DNA of 64,000 nucleotides from Candidula unifasciata (lineage: Eukaryota; Mollusca; Gastropoda; Stylommatophora; Geomitridae). A program made the position numbers and the translations under genes. The DNA is taken from positions 143,501-207,500 of the forward strand of contig CAJHNH020000803.1 of NCBI GenBank assembly GCA_905116865.2. The letters run 5' to 3'. Shown piece by piece: positions 10,523 through 22,715 of the stretch; within the stretch, counting starts at the first letter, position 1; the number at the start of each line of letters is the position of its first letter. The notes beneath the pieces were generated by a model. The model was given only the letters and a program-made list of their open reading frames with translations, was not told the origin of the DNA and did no database searches.

Positions 10523-12487
10523 TGGCTTCTGTGGGAATTTCCTGTCCTGCCGTTCTAATCGTACACCCAGGGCATGCAGACATTCAGTGGATCAAAGACT
10601 TTCTTTTCCAATGCAGAGACAGATTCAGAATTGATGGACACATCGGCAAACTGGCAAAACTAAGAAAAGGAGTTCCCCAGGGCAGTGCGATAGCACCAAC
10701 TCTGTTCCTGGTTTACATAAATGATATCACAGCAACCTGCCACCAGCACGTTTCTAATACCCTACATGTCGATGACTTTGCAGTTTGGACAGCCTCCGAA
10801 TACACTACCACAGCCTCATATCTGTTACAGAAAAGTGTGGAAAATGTAGAAGCCTGGACCGAAAAGTGGGGTCTAAAGCTAAATAAATCCAAAAGCACAG
10901 CATCACTTTTCTCTCTCTCCCCCAAAAAAAGAAAAAAGAAAAAGTTTGATAAAAAACCAGCTCATTCCACAGACTGACACTCCTACCTTTCTTGGCGTTA
11001 CACTTGATTTGCGACTAACTTGGAAGTCACATGTAGAAGCAGTACAGGGGAAAGCATTGAAGAAGCTTGCAGTGATGAAAACATTAGCGGGTACCACATG
11101 GGGCGCTAACTCCAGAATCCTAAAATAAGTATATACTGGAGCAGTCAGGCCAGTCATGGAATATGCCTCCACTGTATGGGCTGCAGCAGCCAAGACAACA
11201 ATGGGAAAACTGGACAAGGTTCAGAATATGGGATTAAGGATTCTTCTTGGAGCCATGAAAACCACCCCCATCAGAGAGATAGAGAGGATAGCAGATACTG
11301 AACCACTCAAACTCAGAAGACAATACAAAGCTCTTTTACAGTATGAGAAATTAAAAAGACTTCAAAGTCACCCACTGCATTTTAAATTTCAAGAGAGAAC
11401 AAAAAACAGACTGAAGCATCAGAGCCCCAACCACCTTGCTAGAGAACTGAACAGACAGCACCAAGATCTGCTTGAAAGAGATGTAGCTCTGTGCGAAAAA
11501 CTTAAGCCAGAACCATGGACAAGCAAGCCAGAGAAGGCAAATGTAGTCCTAAAGGTACCAGGGATCACTTCAAAAGATGCCCAGACGGAGACACAACAGA
11601 GAACCTTGGCTCTTGCTATGCTTGATGCGAAGTATCCAAACACCACTTGGACTCGGGTTTTCACCAACGGCTCTGCTATATCTGCAGTCAGAAAGGGAGT
11701 TTGTGGAAAATACATTAAACCCCCTAGCAGTAGAGCAGAAACTCTCTCTCTCTCTCTACCAGCAGGTGACATCTGCACTAACTTCAGAGCTGAGGCAACT
11801 GCCCTCCTTTCTGCAGTCCAACATCTCATCACTCAAGAACACAGAAGGCAAAAAATTGTTATACTTAGTGACTCATTGTCTGTTCTCCAAGCACTATCAA
11901 GCAAAAAGCAAGACAAACTAATTGCAGATCTAAGGACCAACATTGGCTTACTGTCCAAGGAAGCAGAACTGGTCTTGCAGTGAATACCAGCCCACTGTGG
12001 TATTAAAGGAAATAAGAGAGCAGATGAGTTGGCAAAAGCTGGGAGTAATCTTCCACAACCTCATCCACCACACAGCTACAAGGAAACCAAAACAGCGCTA
12101 AAGCAATCTTTCAAGTGGGAGTGGAGAAGGCAGAATGGAGATTACAGACCAGAGAGTGACAGCATAAACAAACTCAACAGGAAAGAACAAACATCAATTT
12201 TTAGACTTCGGACTGGACACTGTGGTCTTCGAGCACACCTGTACAGGATAGGCATAAAAGAATCTGCTGCCTGTGATTGTGGAGCAGAAAGACAGACCCC
12301 TGAGCACATACTGCAGTACTATCCTTACCTCTCCCAGCAAAGACTATGGATCTGGCCCAGGGGATCCACATTGCGAGAAGCTATGGAGGACTGGTGGCGA
12401 CCTTAAACGCACAATCCTATTTTTGACCCAGATGGGAGTCAATGTTTAGCATGACTGATGTCGAACGCAGAAAAAGAAGAAGAAGTA
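10523..12487 (+). pseudogene. 5'-truncated Jockey/I-like LINE: reverse transcriptase plus RNase H
   Basis: The first conserved block, LRKGVPQGSAIAPTLFLVYI, is the RT palm; the usual [YF]xDD active site reads HVDDFAV. After a frame change at about 10920-10980 comes TFLGVTLDLRLTWKSHV (thumb). Nonsense codons lie at 11126-11128 and 11981-11983. The RNase H region has TNGSA (normally TDGSA, so the first catalytic Asp is lost), FRAEATALL, ILSDSLSVLQAL and GNKRADELAK. A C-terminal CDCGAERQTPEHIL is typical of these elements. The element ends GTCGAACGCAGAAAAAGAAG, a (GAA)n tail. It is a dead insertion in an intron of the membrane protein gene, same strand. Confidence 0.88.
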
Positions 12488-13083
12488 AAAAATCATCTTC
12501 CATGAAACTGAAAACCTCACATTTAGTCCTTCATATGGCACTTATGGTCTCTCCTTTCCACTGATAGTCACACTGTCAGCCAGAGCATCTGTTCTCTCAT
12601 TGCCTTTCACACCAGCATTTCCTGGGGGGGGGGGGGGGAATTAAGGTGATTGCAAAATGCTACGTGCTGTATCAGATGGAGCCATTGTTTCCTTATGCAG
12701 CCGGTGAAAACAAAGAAGAAGAAGACACAGTTGATCACAATTTATATTAATTGTCATGCTTTCTTCTAAGTCACAAAGTATAAAAGTCTTTCTTTTCCTC
12801 TCATCTCTGTTTTGCCTTTCAGCATCAGGTTTACAAAAGGCATTTGGTACCAGCTTTATTATAAAATAATAATATTACCCTTGAAGTCATGGAGTGTATC
12901 GATGGAACCACTAGTAAACAGAATCTGCCATCTTTCTCTATCTTTCACTTGATGAATAAGTGTATGATAACATAGTCCTGTCCATTTCTTGATGTTGCAA
13001 GCCTTCGTGTATAATGTAAAGATGTTGATATTCACAGCCTCAGATATTTCATTTATCCATCCTATTTTCCGCTTTGTGCTCAT
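12488..13083. other. Intron DNA, no feature seen
   Basis: It holds a poly-G run at 12625-12640 and a short AAGAAGAAGAAG near 12715 after GCAGCCGGTGAAAACA, perhaps a repeat tail. No coding signal. Confidence 0.4.
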
Positions 13084-13300
13084 CAGCTGTAAACTTCAGC
13101 AGAAAGTTCCAGTTGTTTGTCCACTTCTGGGACTCAATTCTTTTTCAAGAACATGAGTTTTCTATTCACGTCTATTTTACAGATCTGGCTAATTTATATG
13201 CAGACTGCTAGTTCCTCGCCTCTCCTCTTTAAAGTAAACCCTTAATTAGTCTACTCTTAGGACATGCTTGTTGGGGCTTCAGAACACACATGGGAATGTC
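13084..13300 (-). repeat. Repeat A, diverged
   Basis: CAGCTGTAAACTTC, TTTTACAGATCTGGCTAAT, CAGACTGCTAGTTCCTCGCC and GACATGCTTGTTGGGGCTTC in repeat A order. Confidence 0.65.
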
Positions 13301-13419
13301 CATCATATACAAGTTAAAGCACACACACACAAACACGCACACACGCACGAATGCACCCACACATACATAAAATGCATACATGTAATCACTTGGCTAACAC
13401 GCAAAAATGTTCGCCTACT

Positions 13420-13617
13420 CTATTCATCATCATCATCCTAATACCACCACCACTACTACCATCAACATCAAGATCATCATTATCCCTAGCATCATCATCA
13501 TCATCATCAACATCATTATCATCATCATCATCTTTGTCTTCTTCTTCTTCTTCTCATCTTCTTCTTCTTCTTCCTCTTCTTTTTCTTCCTCTTTGCTTCT
13601 TCTTCTTCTTCTTGAGT
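13420..13617 (+). repeat. (ATC)n / (TTC)n low-complexity tract
   Basis: CATCATCAT triplets change to CTTCTTCTT triplets. The long apparent reading frames here are triplet-repeat artefacts. Confidence 0.9.
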
Positions 13618-15099
13618 AAACTGAGTAAAGACAACTTTTCAAATCAAATCTAATTGCCCACATTTCATAGACACTGTACTCTCAGATAGTTATATTCGGC
13701 ATAAGTCTCTGTGAGTTGCAGATCTTTCCTTGAGTGGGGAATAAGCTATCAATATAATCACTACGCATCGCTGCACATATGAAATAATTTCCAAGCAATC
13801 TGTGTACGTGTGTCAATTACTGTATATTCTATTTTACAGGGGTACAGAAATTATTAGTCAAACAAAGATCAAAGAAATTTGCCGCTTTAAGAAAACAGCA
13901 GCATTTGCCTAATTGTAAATTATAGAATCATAAGGACATGGGAAATCTAAGGCCACCTGCAAAAATGTGTGTTGATCCGTACAGGAGTTTCGGGATATTT
14001 GTTAAAGTGTGAAATGCACTATAATTGTGCATGCTATTGCAAGTGTAATTCACATCTTATTTACACATCATTTGTGTGTCTGTTGTCTTCTTTTAATCAA
14101 AGCATTATGGGTGTACATAAAATGAAAACTGCATGTTTGTTTTTGGTTTTTTTCCTTCTTATTTTTTTTTTTTAAGCCACACTCAAATGCACGAAAAAAA
14201 TTTAATAATAAAGCCATATTTATTTGCCTGACATTTTCATAACTGCTTCATTTAATGCATGAAATATTCATAAATGCTTTATTAAATGCATGAAATGTTG
14301 ATAAAAACTAAACTAAATGCATGAATTTTTCATAACAACACTCTTAGTGCTTGAAATTGTATAATCACCATTAATAATTCATAGTATTTACATAGCTACA
14401 CATATTGCATGAAGTATTCCTTGTTCATCATTAAAGATGCATGACTACAGAGTCACATCAACATACAATGAAGTACAAAAACTTAATAAATTCCACTAAA
14501 ATGTAAATGGTCTCTCTCGATACATTGTTTATTTAATCGCTGGAAGTTCACGAGTCACCTGACTTACCAGTGTAACTTAAAATTTATAAGGAATTCGTTC
14601 TGTTTACATTCGAATGACTGTTCATTTTGATTGTTCTAGCTTCAGCTAGTCTCAGTATTCACTTGTTCAGTATGTGATAAATCAGTATGTGATAAATCAG
14701 TATGTGATCACAAGGAAAGCAGTGTCCTTGTCAATTACATGTCTAGAGTCAAACAGATGATGTTCTGTAGAAGAGTTGGATTATTTACTCTTGTTTGGCC
14801 TTGTTTGCCTTGTTTGATCACTCAGCTGTGTAAGCAGCTATTTGGGTATTTGTTCTGATACTCTATTTTCAAGTTGTCTCTCCATTGACCAATGTAAGTC
14901 AAATGGCACTTGAATGTAAATTGACAAATACAGTTGCATTTGGTGTATGGGAGCAATGACAATGCTTTCAAAGTTATTTACCACACAGATACATGCATAA
15001 AAATCTGTATTTTCAGTTGTTCAAAGGCTGTTTTTTTTTTTTTTCAAACTAATGGCATTAAACATCCATTCTTATTTGTCTTGCTGTATTATATTTTTT
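13618..15099. other. AT-rich intron with degenerate tandem motifs
   Basis: At 14225-14420 a degenerate unit of about 45 bp containing AAATGCATGAAATNTTCATAA recurs about four times. At 14665-14712, AAATCAGTATGTGAT recurs three times. No coding signal. Confidence 0.5.
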
Positions 15100-15107
15100 G
15101 TGTAGAG

Positions 15108-15293
15108 CAGTTTTTCCAAACTTTTCTTGGTTGTGGCACTTTTTTCCAATTAAAATTTTTCTACAGCGCCCTAACCTAAGTCAAAGTATGACTATTCGTG
15201 TCTTGGTTAAATTAATTATGAAGCTTTTACAATATTTTGCAGCGCTCCTGTGAAGAGGTCACAGCTTCCAGGGGTGCCTCGTCGTACAGTTTG
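15108..15293. mobile_element. Possible hAT-like MITE
   Basis: The left end CAGTTTTTCCAAACTTTTC and right end CGTACAGTTTG are only partly inverted. The flanks GTGTAGAG (15100-15107) and GTGTAGAT (15294-15301) look like an 8-bp target duplication. The right terminus seems shortened. Confidence 0.45.
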
Positions 15294-15739
15294 GTGTAGA
15301 TAATTTTTTTTTTTTCAGTAGCAGTATCACAATTTAGTAAAATGTATTTACATTAACAATGAATATGAAAGAATATAGTTTGCTTCTGTTGAACGTTTCT
15401 CTGCATGCATAATACTAACCTCTAATGTATCTCTCTCCGCAGGCAAATGAGGAGTCCAATTATTTCCCCAAAATCTGCTTTTTCTTGCCTACTTGTTTTT
15501 CTTTTGTTTTGTTTGCATTTCAGTTGTTTAAAATTGCGTTCTACATATGTTGTAATTCTTTGGTTTAATAATTATGATTTTTTTTGGAGGGGAGGGGGGG
15601 GGGGAATGTTTGCATTTCAGTTTTTTTAAGTTACTTGTAGATATTATGTATATTTTTGTACAAATATCTTGTTTTTGTTGTCTGTTGCTGTCACCATCTT
15701 GTCTAATTCTTACTTCTTGTGTCTGCATTGTCCAATCAG

Positions 15740-16134
15740 AACCTTTAATATCGGGGGTGGAGAAACTGAAGTACATTGATGACTCCACGGACGATGAATA
15801 CGTAAACACAGTCCGGACCAGTCTTCTTCCCTCCCGCTCTCCTGCATCAAGGCTCAGTAATGTTGTGGAGGAAACCCCGCCTACAAGCCCATCAATCACT
15901 CAGCAATACCGCCCAAATTGGTCTGCCAACCAATCAAAGTCTGGAGGTTCTAGCAGCTACACAAATGGCTCCACTCCAAAACACCCTCATTCATCTGTGT
16001 CCAGTCAAGGATCACTTACCAATGATGTCATGAGTGTGATGTCCAATCAGATCCAGCCAACAACTGACAATAGAAACAAAGTTGGAAGGGCTCACAGAAA
16101 ACAGGTCGCAAGCGATGAAGACATTGAATGCTGA
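15740..16134 (+). CDS. Membrane protein gene, cytoplasmic tail terminal exon
   Basis: It enters in phase 1 after the acceptor TGTCCAATCAG (ends 15739), agreeing with the donor at 9040, and ends at TGA (16132-16134). It encodes about 131 residues, Ser/Thr/Asn-rich and probably disordered, beginning EPLISGVEKLKYIDDSTDDE. The next residues, EYVNTV, fit the YxN pattern recognised by Grb2-type SH2 domains, so with the preceding exon the tail has at least four candidate tyrosine docking sites. The C terminus, DEDIEC, is not a typical PDZ ligand. A polyadenylation signal follows within 80 nt. The low-complexity tail suggests a scaffold for signalling adaptors rather than a catalytic domain. Confidence 0.8.
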
Positions 16135-16206
16135 AGAAGCTGAGTAAAATACGAAGAATATACAATGTTCATTGAATCTGAGTGCTTGAAAACTTGAATA
16201 ACTTTA

Positions 16207-16216
16207 AATAAATAAA
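16207..16216 (+). terminator. Polyadenylation signal of the membrane protein gene
   Basis: Two overlapping AATAAA hexamers lie 73-82 nt after the TGA at 16134. This gives a short 3' UTR of roughly 100 nt and places the end of the gene near 16.23 kb. Confidence 0.6.
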
Positions 16217-16230
16217 TGTTATAATGCATA

Positions 16231-16754
16231 TAAAATTAGTCGATGGCCTGTTTTTAGTCAGTGAATCACTGTTGTCTTTTCAATTATGGCAATAATTGAT
16301 GTTTAATATGCTCTGTCTCTTGCATGATTGTACACTTTCTCTGACTGTGGTTCTTCCATTTTATCCTCCAACATGTCTCAGTGTATACTATTTGCTCACC
16401 TGTCTTCAGTGTTTCCTTTCATTTTGGCTGTCTTATGACTGTATTTAATGTTGCCAAAATATGTTATTTGTTTCTCGTTATATTTCTTCCAGCAACTCAT
16501 TTTTTTTTATTCCCAGTATCTCCAAATCTTCCATATTTACTCATTTTTATTTCCATGAAATATGCCCCTGTATTGTTTTGTAGATACACATATCCATTAC
16601 CTTATCTAATTTTTTAATTACCTGTTAATTCTACGAATATGGATTATTGAAATAATTAAAAATCTGTTCTCCAACTCTTTTGGTTCTAGCGAACAGTTAA
16701 ATCAGGTATAAATAAATCCAAGATGCATTCTTTGGTACTGGAGTTAAGAAACTT
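16231..16754. other. AT-rich intergenic DNA, nothing seen
   Basis: Sequence downstream of the membrane protein gene. Short frames only. Confidence 0.5.
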
Positions 16755-17030
16755 CTTCTTTTTCACATTCACTGGTGGTAAATCCCAAAAGTTCTGGTTC
16801 TTCATTCACGTCTGGACACCAGTCCTTTTCCAGAACCTGAGTGTTGCATGAATTCCTGTCTCACAGATCTGACTCATTTGCGAGCAGACTTTTAATTATT
16901 TGCCTCTCAGGCAGATGCCCTGACTTTAAAAGAAGCTCCAATTAGTCAACTCTCAAGACATGGCTTTGGGTGGGCGGTGGGTCTGTTCTTGATTTCCCTC
17001 ACAATGGGGCCCTGGAATCCACATGAGGAT
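16755..17030 (-). repeat. Repeat A, near full length
   Basis: (TTC)n start, TTCTGGTTCTTCATTCACGTC, CCAGAACCTGAGTGTTGCAT, CTCAGGCAGATGCCCTGACT and GGGCCCTGGAATCCACATG blocks. Confidence 0.75.
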
Positions 17031-17959
17031 TATAAAATTATAACATCAAGCAGTTAGAAATGTTACTGAGTCTCTGTAGATGTGTATGTATACAAAATTG
17101 GTTGTATTTCATGGAAATAAAAACGATTAAAACAAAGATTCTGAAGAAACTAGTAATAAAAAAGAAAATTGCTGACAAAAATCATAAAGAGGCAAATGAG
17201 ACATTTCAGCCATATTAACAAACATTACACAAATATAAAAACCATACTAGATGAAAGTTGAAGACACGAGAGCAAGAGGTAGACAGTGATACAGGTAGGA
17301 GAGTAAGATCAATACACAGGGTGAACAATAGTCTCAAGAATGTACATCCAAAGTGTTAGAGATTTATTGCAGCCAACCTTCTATGCACAGATGGTCCCTG
17401 ATTGACTGAACAGCTAGCATTGAGAGTTATTCAAGTATATGACTGTACAAGACACTCATAGTTATACTGTTTTATATTTTTGTTTTACACATCATTCAAG
17501 CATGATTGTAGAGGAACTCATTTTCCATCAGAAAGCTACAAATAAAGTCGCTTGGTTCTACTTTCAGGCATTTGGCTTGTCATTAAACTTATTCAACTTA
17601 TATAATGCCTAATTATGTAAGTGTCTCAGCTAAATTATTTTCTTGTTTTAAAATTTCATTGTAATGGATTAATTGCAGTGGCATGCTGTGTTTTATTATT
17701 CTCATTCCTTGCACATATGACAAATCTGGCCTGTTTATGTGTAGTGTAATTAGAATAAAATGTTAAATAACTAATATATTCTTTCAAATGTGTTGATTAG
17801 CACTTATAGACATGCGCACTTATAGACATGCGAGAAAGAAGTAGTGATGATTGTCTGGTTGGTTGTAAATCTTGTGTATAGATAAGTGTCTTAGCCCTGA
17901 CCCAGAGAAAGCATGTTTTCTGACTTTTAGTGGTTTATGATGACATGACGTCTTTGGGC
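17031..17959. other. Intergenic DNA, possible LINE scraps
   Basis: Around 17160-17400 there are RT-end-like words (AGACATTTCAGCCATATTAA, ACATTACACAAATATAAAAA), too degraded to assign. The rest is AT-rich. Confidence 0.35.
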
Positions 17960-18371
17960 AATGGCAATTAGGCGTAAATAACAGCTTTAATACTGGCTGC
18001 AAGTGTACTTTGTGTTAACATGGTTGATATAATTATACATTATTATTTACATTGTGTGGTGAAAGTCTATCCGAAAAGGTGTGGTGACCAGTGAGGCATC
18101 TAGAAAAAGGACAGCAGAATAGCGAAGACAGGCCAGAATGGTCAAACATGTCCTTTATGTACAGACACTGTTTTCTGTCCTCATTGTTTTAGATCTTTTT
18201 GGGCCCATATTGGGCTTGTAAGACAGTACTGGACTTAATGACAATCAACTTTAATTTACAACAGATGAAAGAAAGACGGTCTTCAGCACTTGTGATTGAC
18301 GAACAACGATATTTGATTATATTAACCACAAAATGTAAACATTTTGAGAGATTGTCTGGGGTTAAAATCCA

Positions 18372-18435
<64 letters not shown>

Positions 18436-18610
18436 TGTGTGTGTGTGAGTATCATTGTGAAGTCATAGTCGATTAATGTGGCTGTGTAACAAAACTAATA
18501 TTTTTCATGGTCGAAGGGAAGGAAAGCAGTCATTTCCTTGCTCCGTTTGTATTCAGTAATTACTTCCCTTCATCACAAAAATCACCTTTGCACAAAATAA
18601 AGACTTTTTA
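17960..18610 (+). repeat. Repeat E, copy 1, interrupted
   Basis: GCGTAAATAACAGCTTTAAT, then TACTGGCTGCAAGTGTACTT, and after an interruption TTTTTCATGGTCGAAGGGAA, then GGAAAGCAGTCATTTCCTT. The same blocks in the same order recur at 25040-25360. A long (TG)n (18374-18448) lies inside. Class unknown. Confidence 0.55.
18374..18448 (+). repeat. (TG)n microsatellite
   Basis: About 36 nearly perfect TG units with one TTTG interruption. Confidence 0.95.
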
Positions 18611-19659
18611 GAGACTTGGGGGCCATGATGATGCAACTGCTTACAATCTTTCCTGTTTGCTTGGTGGTCATGGGTTTCAACCCCATGATTTTTATAAAAA
18701 CTGACCGAAATTTCTTCTGCTGCATCTTTTCTTCCGCTAGTTTCTTAGAGTAGAAGTTGCATTTCTTTTCATTTATATTTTGAGTCATTTTTAAGATTGT
18801 TACGAGCCAAAAAGGTTAAGTCTGATACTTTTGACATACAGATTGTCTCTGGCTTCATAATACTTTACCTTGGACTGCAGGATGCCTCAATACAAGTGTG
18901 TTATAGGGTTAAACAAGGTTTCTGGAAGTTGCTTGTGTTTGATTCTCAACCTTGAGATGTTTACCATACAGACTGCTAACCTGAAAAGGAATTTTTTTTT
19001 TAAATGATAGGAGTTTTATACATCTATTGCAGTCAAGTTTGGGATGACTCTTCTTCCAGCTTTACACCAAGGTACCATTTCTACAGCTGCACAGTTCTCT
19101 TTCTCCTACCTAGACCCATAAACCACAGGCTCTGAAAGTAGTCAATACTGGAATTTCACATCTGTGAAAAAAAAAAAGGCATATTAGTATTTAATTGTGC
19201 GGTTTGTGCCCTAAAAGATCGCAGTCTGCAGAATTACAACTTCAGGGATGAGAATCCAGCATGTGCAGTTGTTGGTAAGCCCCCATTCAATCGGAAGGCT
19301 ATATTTGAGCCGCCAGTGGTCATGAAGTAATTGAAACTCCTCACCCCAGCATGTTTAATTCTAGAATTTGATGAAATCAAGATTCAGTCACAAATTTTTT
19401 TTTTTTTAATATAAATTTTTTTTGGTGTGTGGTCATAATTGTTATATTATTTCTAATAGCTATAAGCAGCGTTAGTGTAATGTGAAAAATAAACCAATCA
19501 TAATTTTACAATAAATGATCGACCCTTTTTTTTTAATGCATAATGAAAATACTGCACCAAGCATTAGCTAAAATTCACATCTTTGTAAAGTTCATCTGAG
19601 TAACCTCCCTTCTAAATTTCAAATTAAATTTAACACTAAGCACATAATCAAAAATTTTA
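18611..19659. other. Intergenic DNA, no gene
   Basis: A tRNA-like motif GGTCATGGGTTTCAACCCC near 18664-18682 resembles a B box but has no clear partner. The rest is AT-rich. Confidence 0.4.
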
Positions 19660-19800
19660 AACTAAAGTTCTGGAACAAGAGGTGGGCGAACAACCAAAAC
19701 TTTCAGCTGGAATTTACAGGCAGTGAATGCTAAGGAGTAGAAGATGATGATGAAGAAGAAGAAAAGAAGGAGAAGGAGAATAAGAAGAAGAAAAAAGAAA
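19660..19800 (+). repeat. Repeat A, 3' half only
   Basis: AAGTTCTGGAACAAGAGGTGG, then CGAACAACCAAAACTTTCAGC, ending in GAAGAAGAAG: a 5'-truncated copy, as expected for a retroposed repeat. Confidence 0.65.
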
Positions 19801-20139
19801 TTTCAAACACAACTTTACTTCAAAATATTAATTTCTTATTATATATTGCAAGGCCTAATTTGTCTCAATTATTTTGATTATCATCAAGAAATGTATCATT
19901 TGTTATGCTTCATATCTAGTCACATCATATGGAATATGACTGAACTTCATTGCTACTTTTCTCAGATACAAATCTAATCAAAATTAAAACTACTAGGTAG
20001 AACAGGAGAGAAAGAAACGGAAATCTACCTGAGACAATATAAGAAGATACACAGGATTAAGAGGAGAATTTACAACCCCAGGTGAACAAATTTAGTTAAG
20101 TTAAGTTAAATTAAGAACAGACATCTCAAAACTTATGAC

Positions 20140-20290
20140 AATCCCATAAGTGCTCCCTCCCAATTGTTAGCAGCCAGTACAGAGTTCTAATTACAGGAGT
20201 AGCAGCAGCAGTCTGATTGTATGGCCGTCATGCCCTTTCTCTGAGTGACAATCACATGACCTTGTTATTTTTTCCAAACTGTAATAATAC
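20140..20290 (-). repeat. Repeat D, partial
   Basis: CCCATAAGTGCTCC, then ACAGGAGTAGCAGCAGCAGT and CTGATTGTAT correspond, inverted, to 56470-56580 and, in the same orientation, to 28365-28520. Confidence 0.55.
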
Positions 20291-20409
20291 CACTATAGCA
20301 GTGCACTTTCACTCACTCCCAAAGAGCAACCAAATCTGGCTTGTCATGTGTCAATATTCCACCAGGTAGTGCAGAACCATAATATAACTAGAATGTCTGT
20401 GCACTTGAA

Positions 20410-20730
20410 CCAACAGAAACATAGAAATAAAGGCAGGATAAGGCTTGCACCGACCCAACCTCACAAAAACACATGGGGACGAGAGCTAGAGAGGGAGGTT
20501 ATACAGATAGGGAGGGCAAGAGGTAAGCGGCATGCAATAGCAACAAATAGGATGACCTGGGGTGAGTTGGTTGAGAGCGTATGCTCCACTGGTGATAAAG
20601 GGTAGAAGAATACCATGGAGCAAAAAGAAACAAAATATTGATCATAAAAGACTTGAACATCAAAGAAGGTTGGTTGGAAAACAGCATCTTGGATATAAGT
20701 GACACCTTAGGTGGGAAACACAAGGTGGGG
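20410..20730 (+). pseudogene. RTE-like LINE 3' fragment
   Basis: GGATGACCTGGGGTGAGTTGG and the following block read as LINE C-terminal words. Then LIIKDLNIKEGWLENSILDI matches DLNIKEDWLINSIL of the copy at 55415-56000. Frame broken. Confidence 0.6.
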
Positions 20731-20883
20731 GATAAGATGAGAAAACATTTTTTTCCCTCTTCAGGAAAGTGAAAATTTGCAAAGGATCTCTTACATGATG
20801 ATAATGAGATCTCAGGGCGAAAGACTTAAAAAAAAAGAAATTACTTCCACACACTTGAAGACCTCATACAAAGAGATAACACA

Positions 20884-21085
20884 ACTTTCTGAAAATCAAC
20901 TTTTTGTTTAACATGTGAAAGTGAAATATATCACATGACTGAAAATCAACTTTTTGTTTAACATGGGAAAGTGAAATATATCACATGACTGAAAATCAAC
21001 TTTTTGTTTAACATGTGGAAAGTGAAATATATCACATGACTGAAAATCAACTTTTTGTTTAACATGTGGAAGTGAAATATATCAC
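20884..21085 (+). repeat. 50-bp tandem repeat, four copies
   Basis: The unit is TGAAAATCAACTTTTTGTTT followed by AACATGTGAAAGTG and AAATATATCACATGAC, four times with single-base differences. Confidence 0.9.
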
Positions 21086-21096
21086 ATGATGAACTG

Positions 21097-21553
21097 GTAG
21101 TCTGGTAGTCTGGTAGTTTTAGTTTCAGCTTCATAGCAAACGGGTCACCCCATCTTTGCTCCGCTCCTGTGCCAACAAAAAACACACAGAATGTTTATCA
21201 CAGTATTAGAATTGCAGTTCATCATTGATGGTAGCAGAAGTCGCCAACAGATCAGCAGTTGCCCACACGATCAATTTTAATCACATATGGGCACCACAAC
21301 ACTGCATGACAGGCATTGCACCATTTTCTGAATCTACAATTCACACCAACACGTTGGTCACAGTCGAAAAAACATTCCAAATGCAATCCGCAGCTCACAG
21401 GGTCACGCCATGCATTCAACTCAGACGCTGGGCGACGAAACTATATCCAGTCTACAAATGGAGCAAAAATGCATCGGCCACTGTCCGGCAGAAGCAAAAA
21501 ATTTGCCTCCGTTTCGAACAGTGCCGCTGCCCAACGTCCATTTTGACCGGAAG
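21097..21553 (-). mobile_element. Insertion bounded by 15-bp direct repeats
   Basis: TCACATGATGAACTG occurs at 21082-21096 and again at 21554-21568, exactly flanking 457 bp. The left copy lies at the end of the 50-bp tandem array, so the array was the target. On the - strand the insert begins CTTCCGGTCAAAATGG and ends with (ACTACCAG)n. A 15-bp duplication fits target-primed retroposition; the source is unknown and no intact ORF is seen. Confidence 0.55.
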
Positions 21554-21955
21554 TCACATGATGAACTGTTCAGACTATTGCATTTATTAATGTTGGTCTG
21601 TGCACTGACTATAAAATATCAATTTCTGAAATTGTTTCTGCAAAAATGAAGATTATAATTATAGTAAAATAAACAACATTCACATTGTAAAAAACTGATC
21701 TATCTCAAAACTTATCCTTATTTTCATCATAACTTTTATCACAAGTATTAATTTAATATTATAGGTGAGTAAGCAGCCTTTAAAGTAGTAATAAGTGAAT
21801 CATTTCCAAACAATTGTCATTATTTTTATCTTTACATTGTTCATTATTCATTGCTAGTCATAACTTTTCAAGTTGTCAAAGTTGTTTTTGAGACAATTAT
21901 AAGGTGTTTTTTTTTTCTAAAGGAAGAAGGATAAGAAAGAAAAGGGAAATGATTA

Positions 21956-22071
<116 letters not shown>

Positions 22072-22494
22072 GCAGAAGTTAATGTGTCATTTATTAAGCG
22101 CTGTTATTTCAGGATTATGGAAAACTGGATTATGTTTCAACCTTATTATCTATATCTAACATATTGGATAGAGTTAAAGCTGGTCAACTAGAAATCATAA
22201 ATATAAAAAAATAACAAACTTTAAGTGAATGTGTACAACAATATTGTATATTTTCATATTAATGAAATGTACGAGAATTCACAAACTTTAACAGTGTATC
22301 TGATTTCCTTACAACCGCGACCCATAGTGATGTAATCAATTAGTGTTTACGACGACCATAGGAGGGACAATCCATTGTTTGTGTACGCTCACATAATACT
22401 AATATTCTTTCATATTTAATATTGTCTGACTCTAACGCTAACCCTAACCTTATTCTCAAACTGCCAAGTTACAATAGTGTTTACTTACATTAGA

Positions 22495-22715
22495 TTACAT
22501 TCCATACAGAAGCTAAATAGAATCATTGTACACCCTGTGGGATACAATTTTTCGTTATTTTGAAGCCCCACCCTTGCTGTTGCCAGGGGCCGCAATATAG
22601 CCTGATGGTTAAATGCGGTTTCTGGGACTTCTTCATGGGTGATCCTCATCCGCATGGTGGCACTTTGTGTCACTGGGTATTTATCGCTGTGTGTGATGTC
22701 CTGGTGGGGTAAAAT
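22495..22715 (+). repeat. Repeat C
   Basis: GAAGCCCCACCCTTGCTGTT, then GTGATCCTCATCCGCATGGT, then ACTTTGTGTCACTGGGTATT match the copy at 3990-4374. Confidence 0.7.

Noticed and set aside
18664..18682. tRNA gene suspected from GGTCATGGGTTTCAACCCC
   Set aside because: No cloverleaf can be drawn; no matching A box or acceptor stem.
21225..21590. 121-codon frame inside the 457-bp insertion
   Set aside because: No recognisable motif, competing frames of similar length, and it runs past the insertion boundary.
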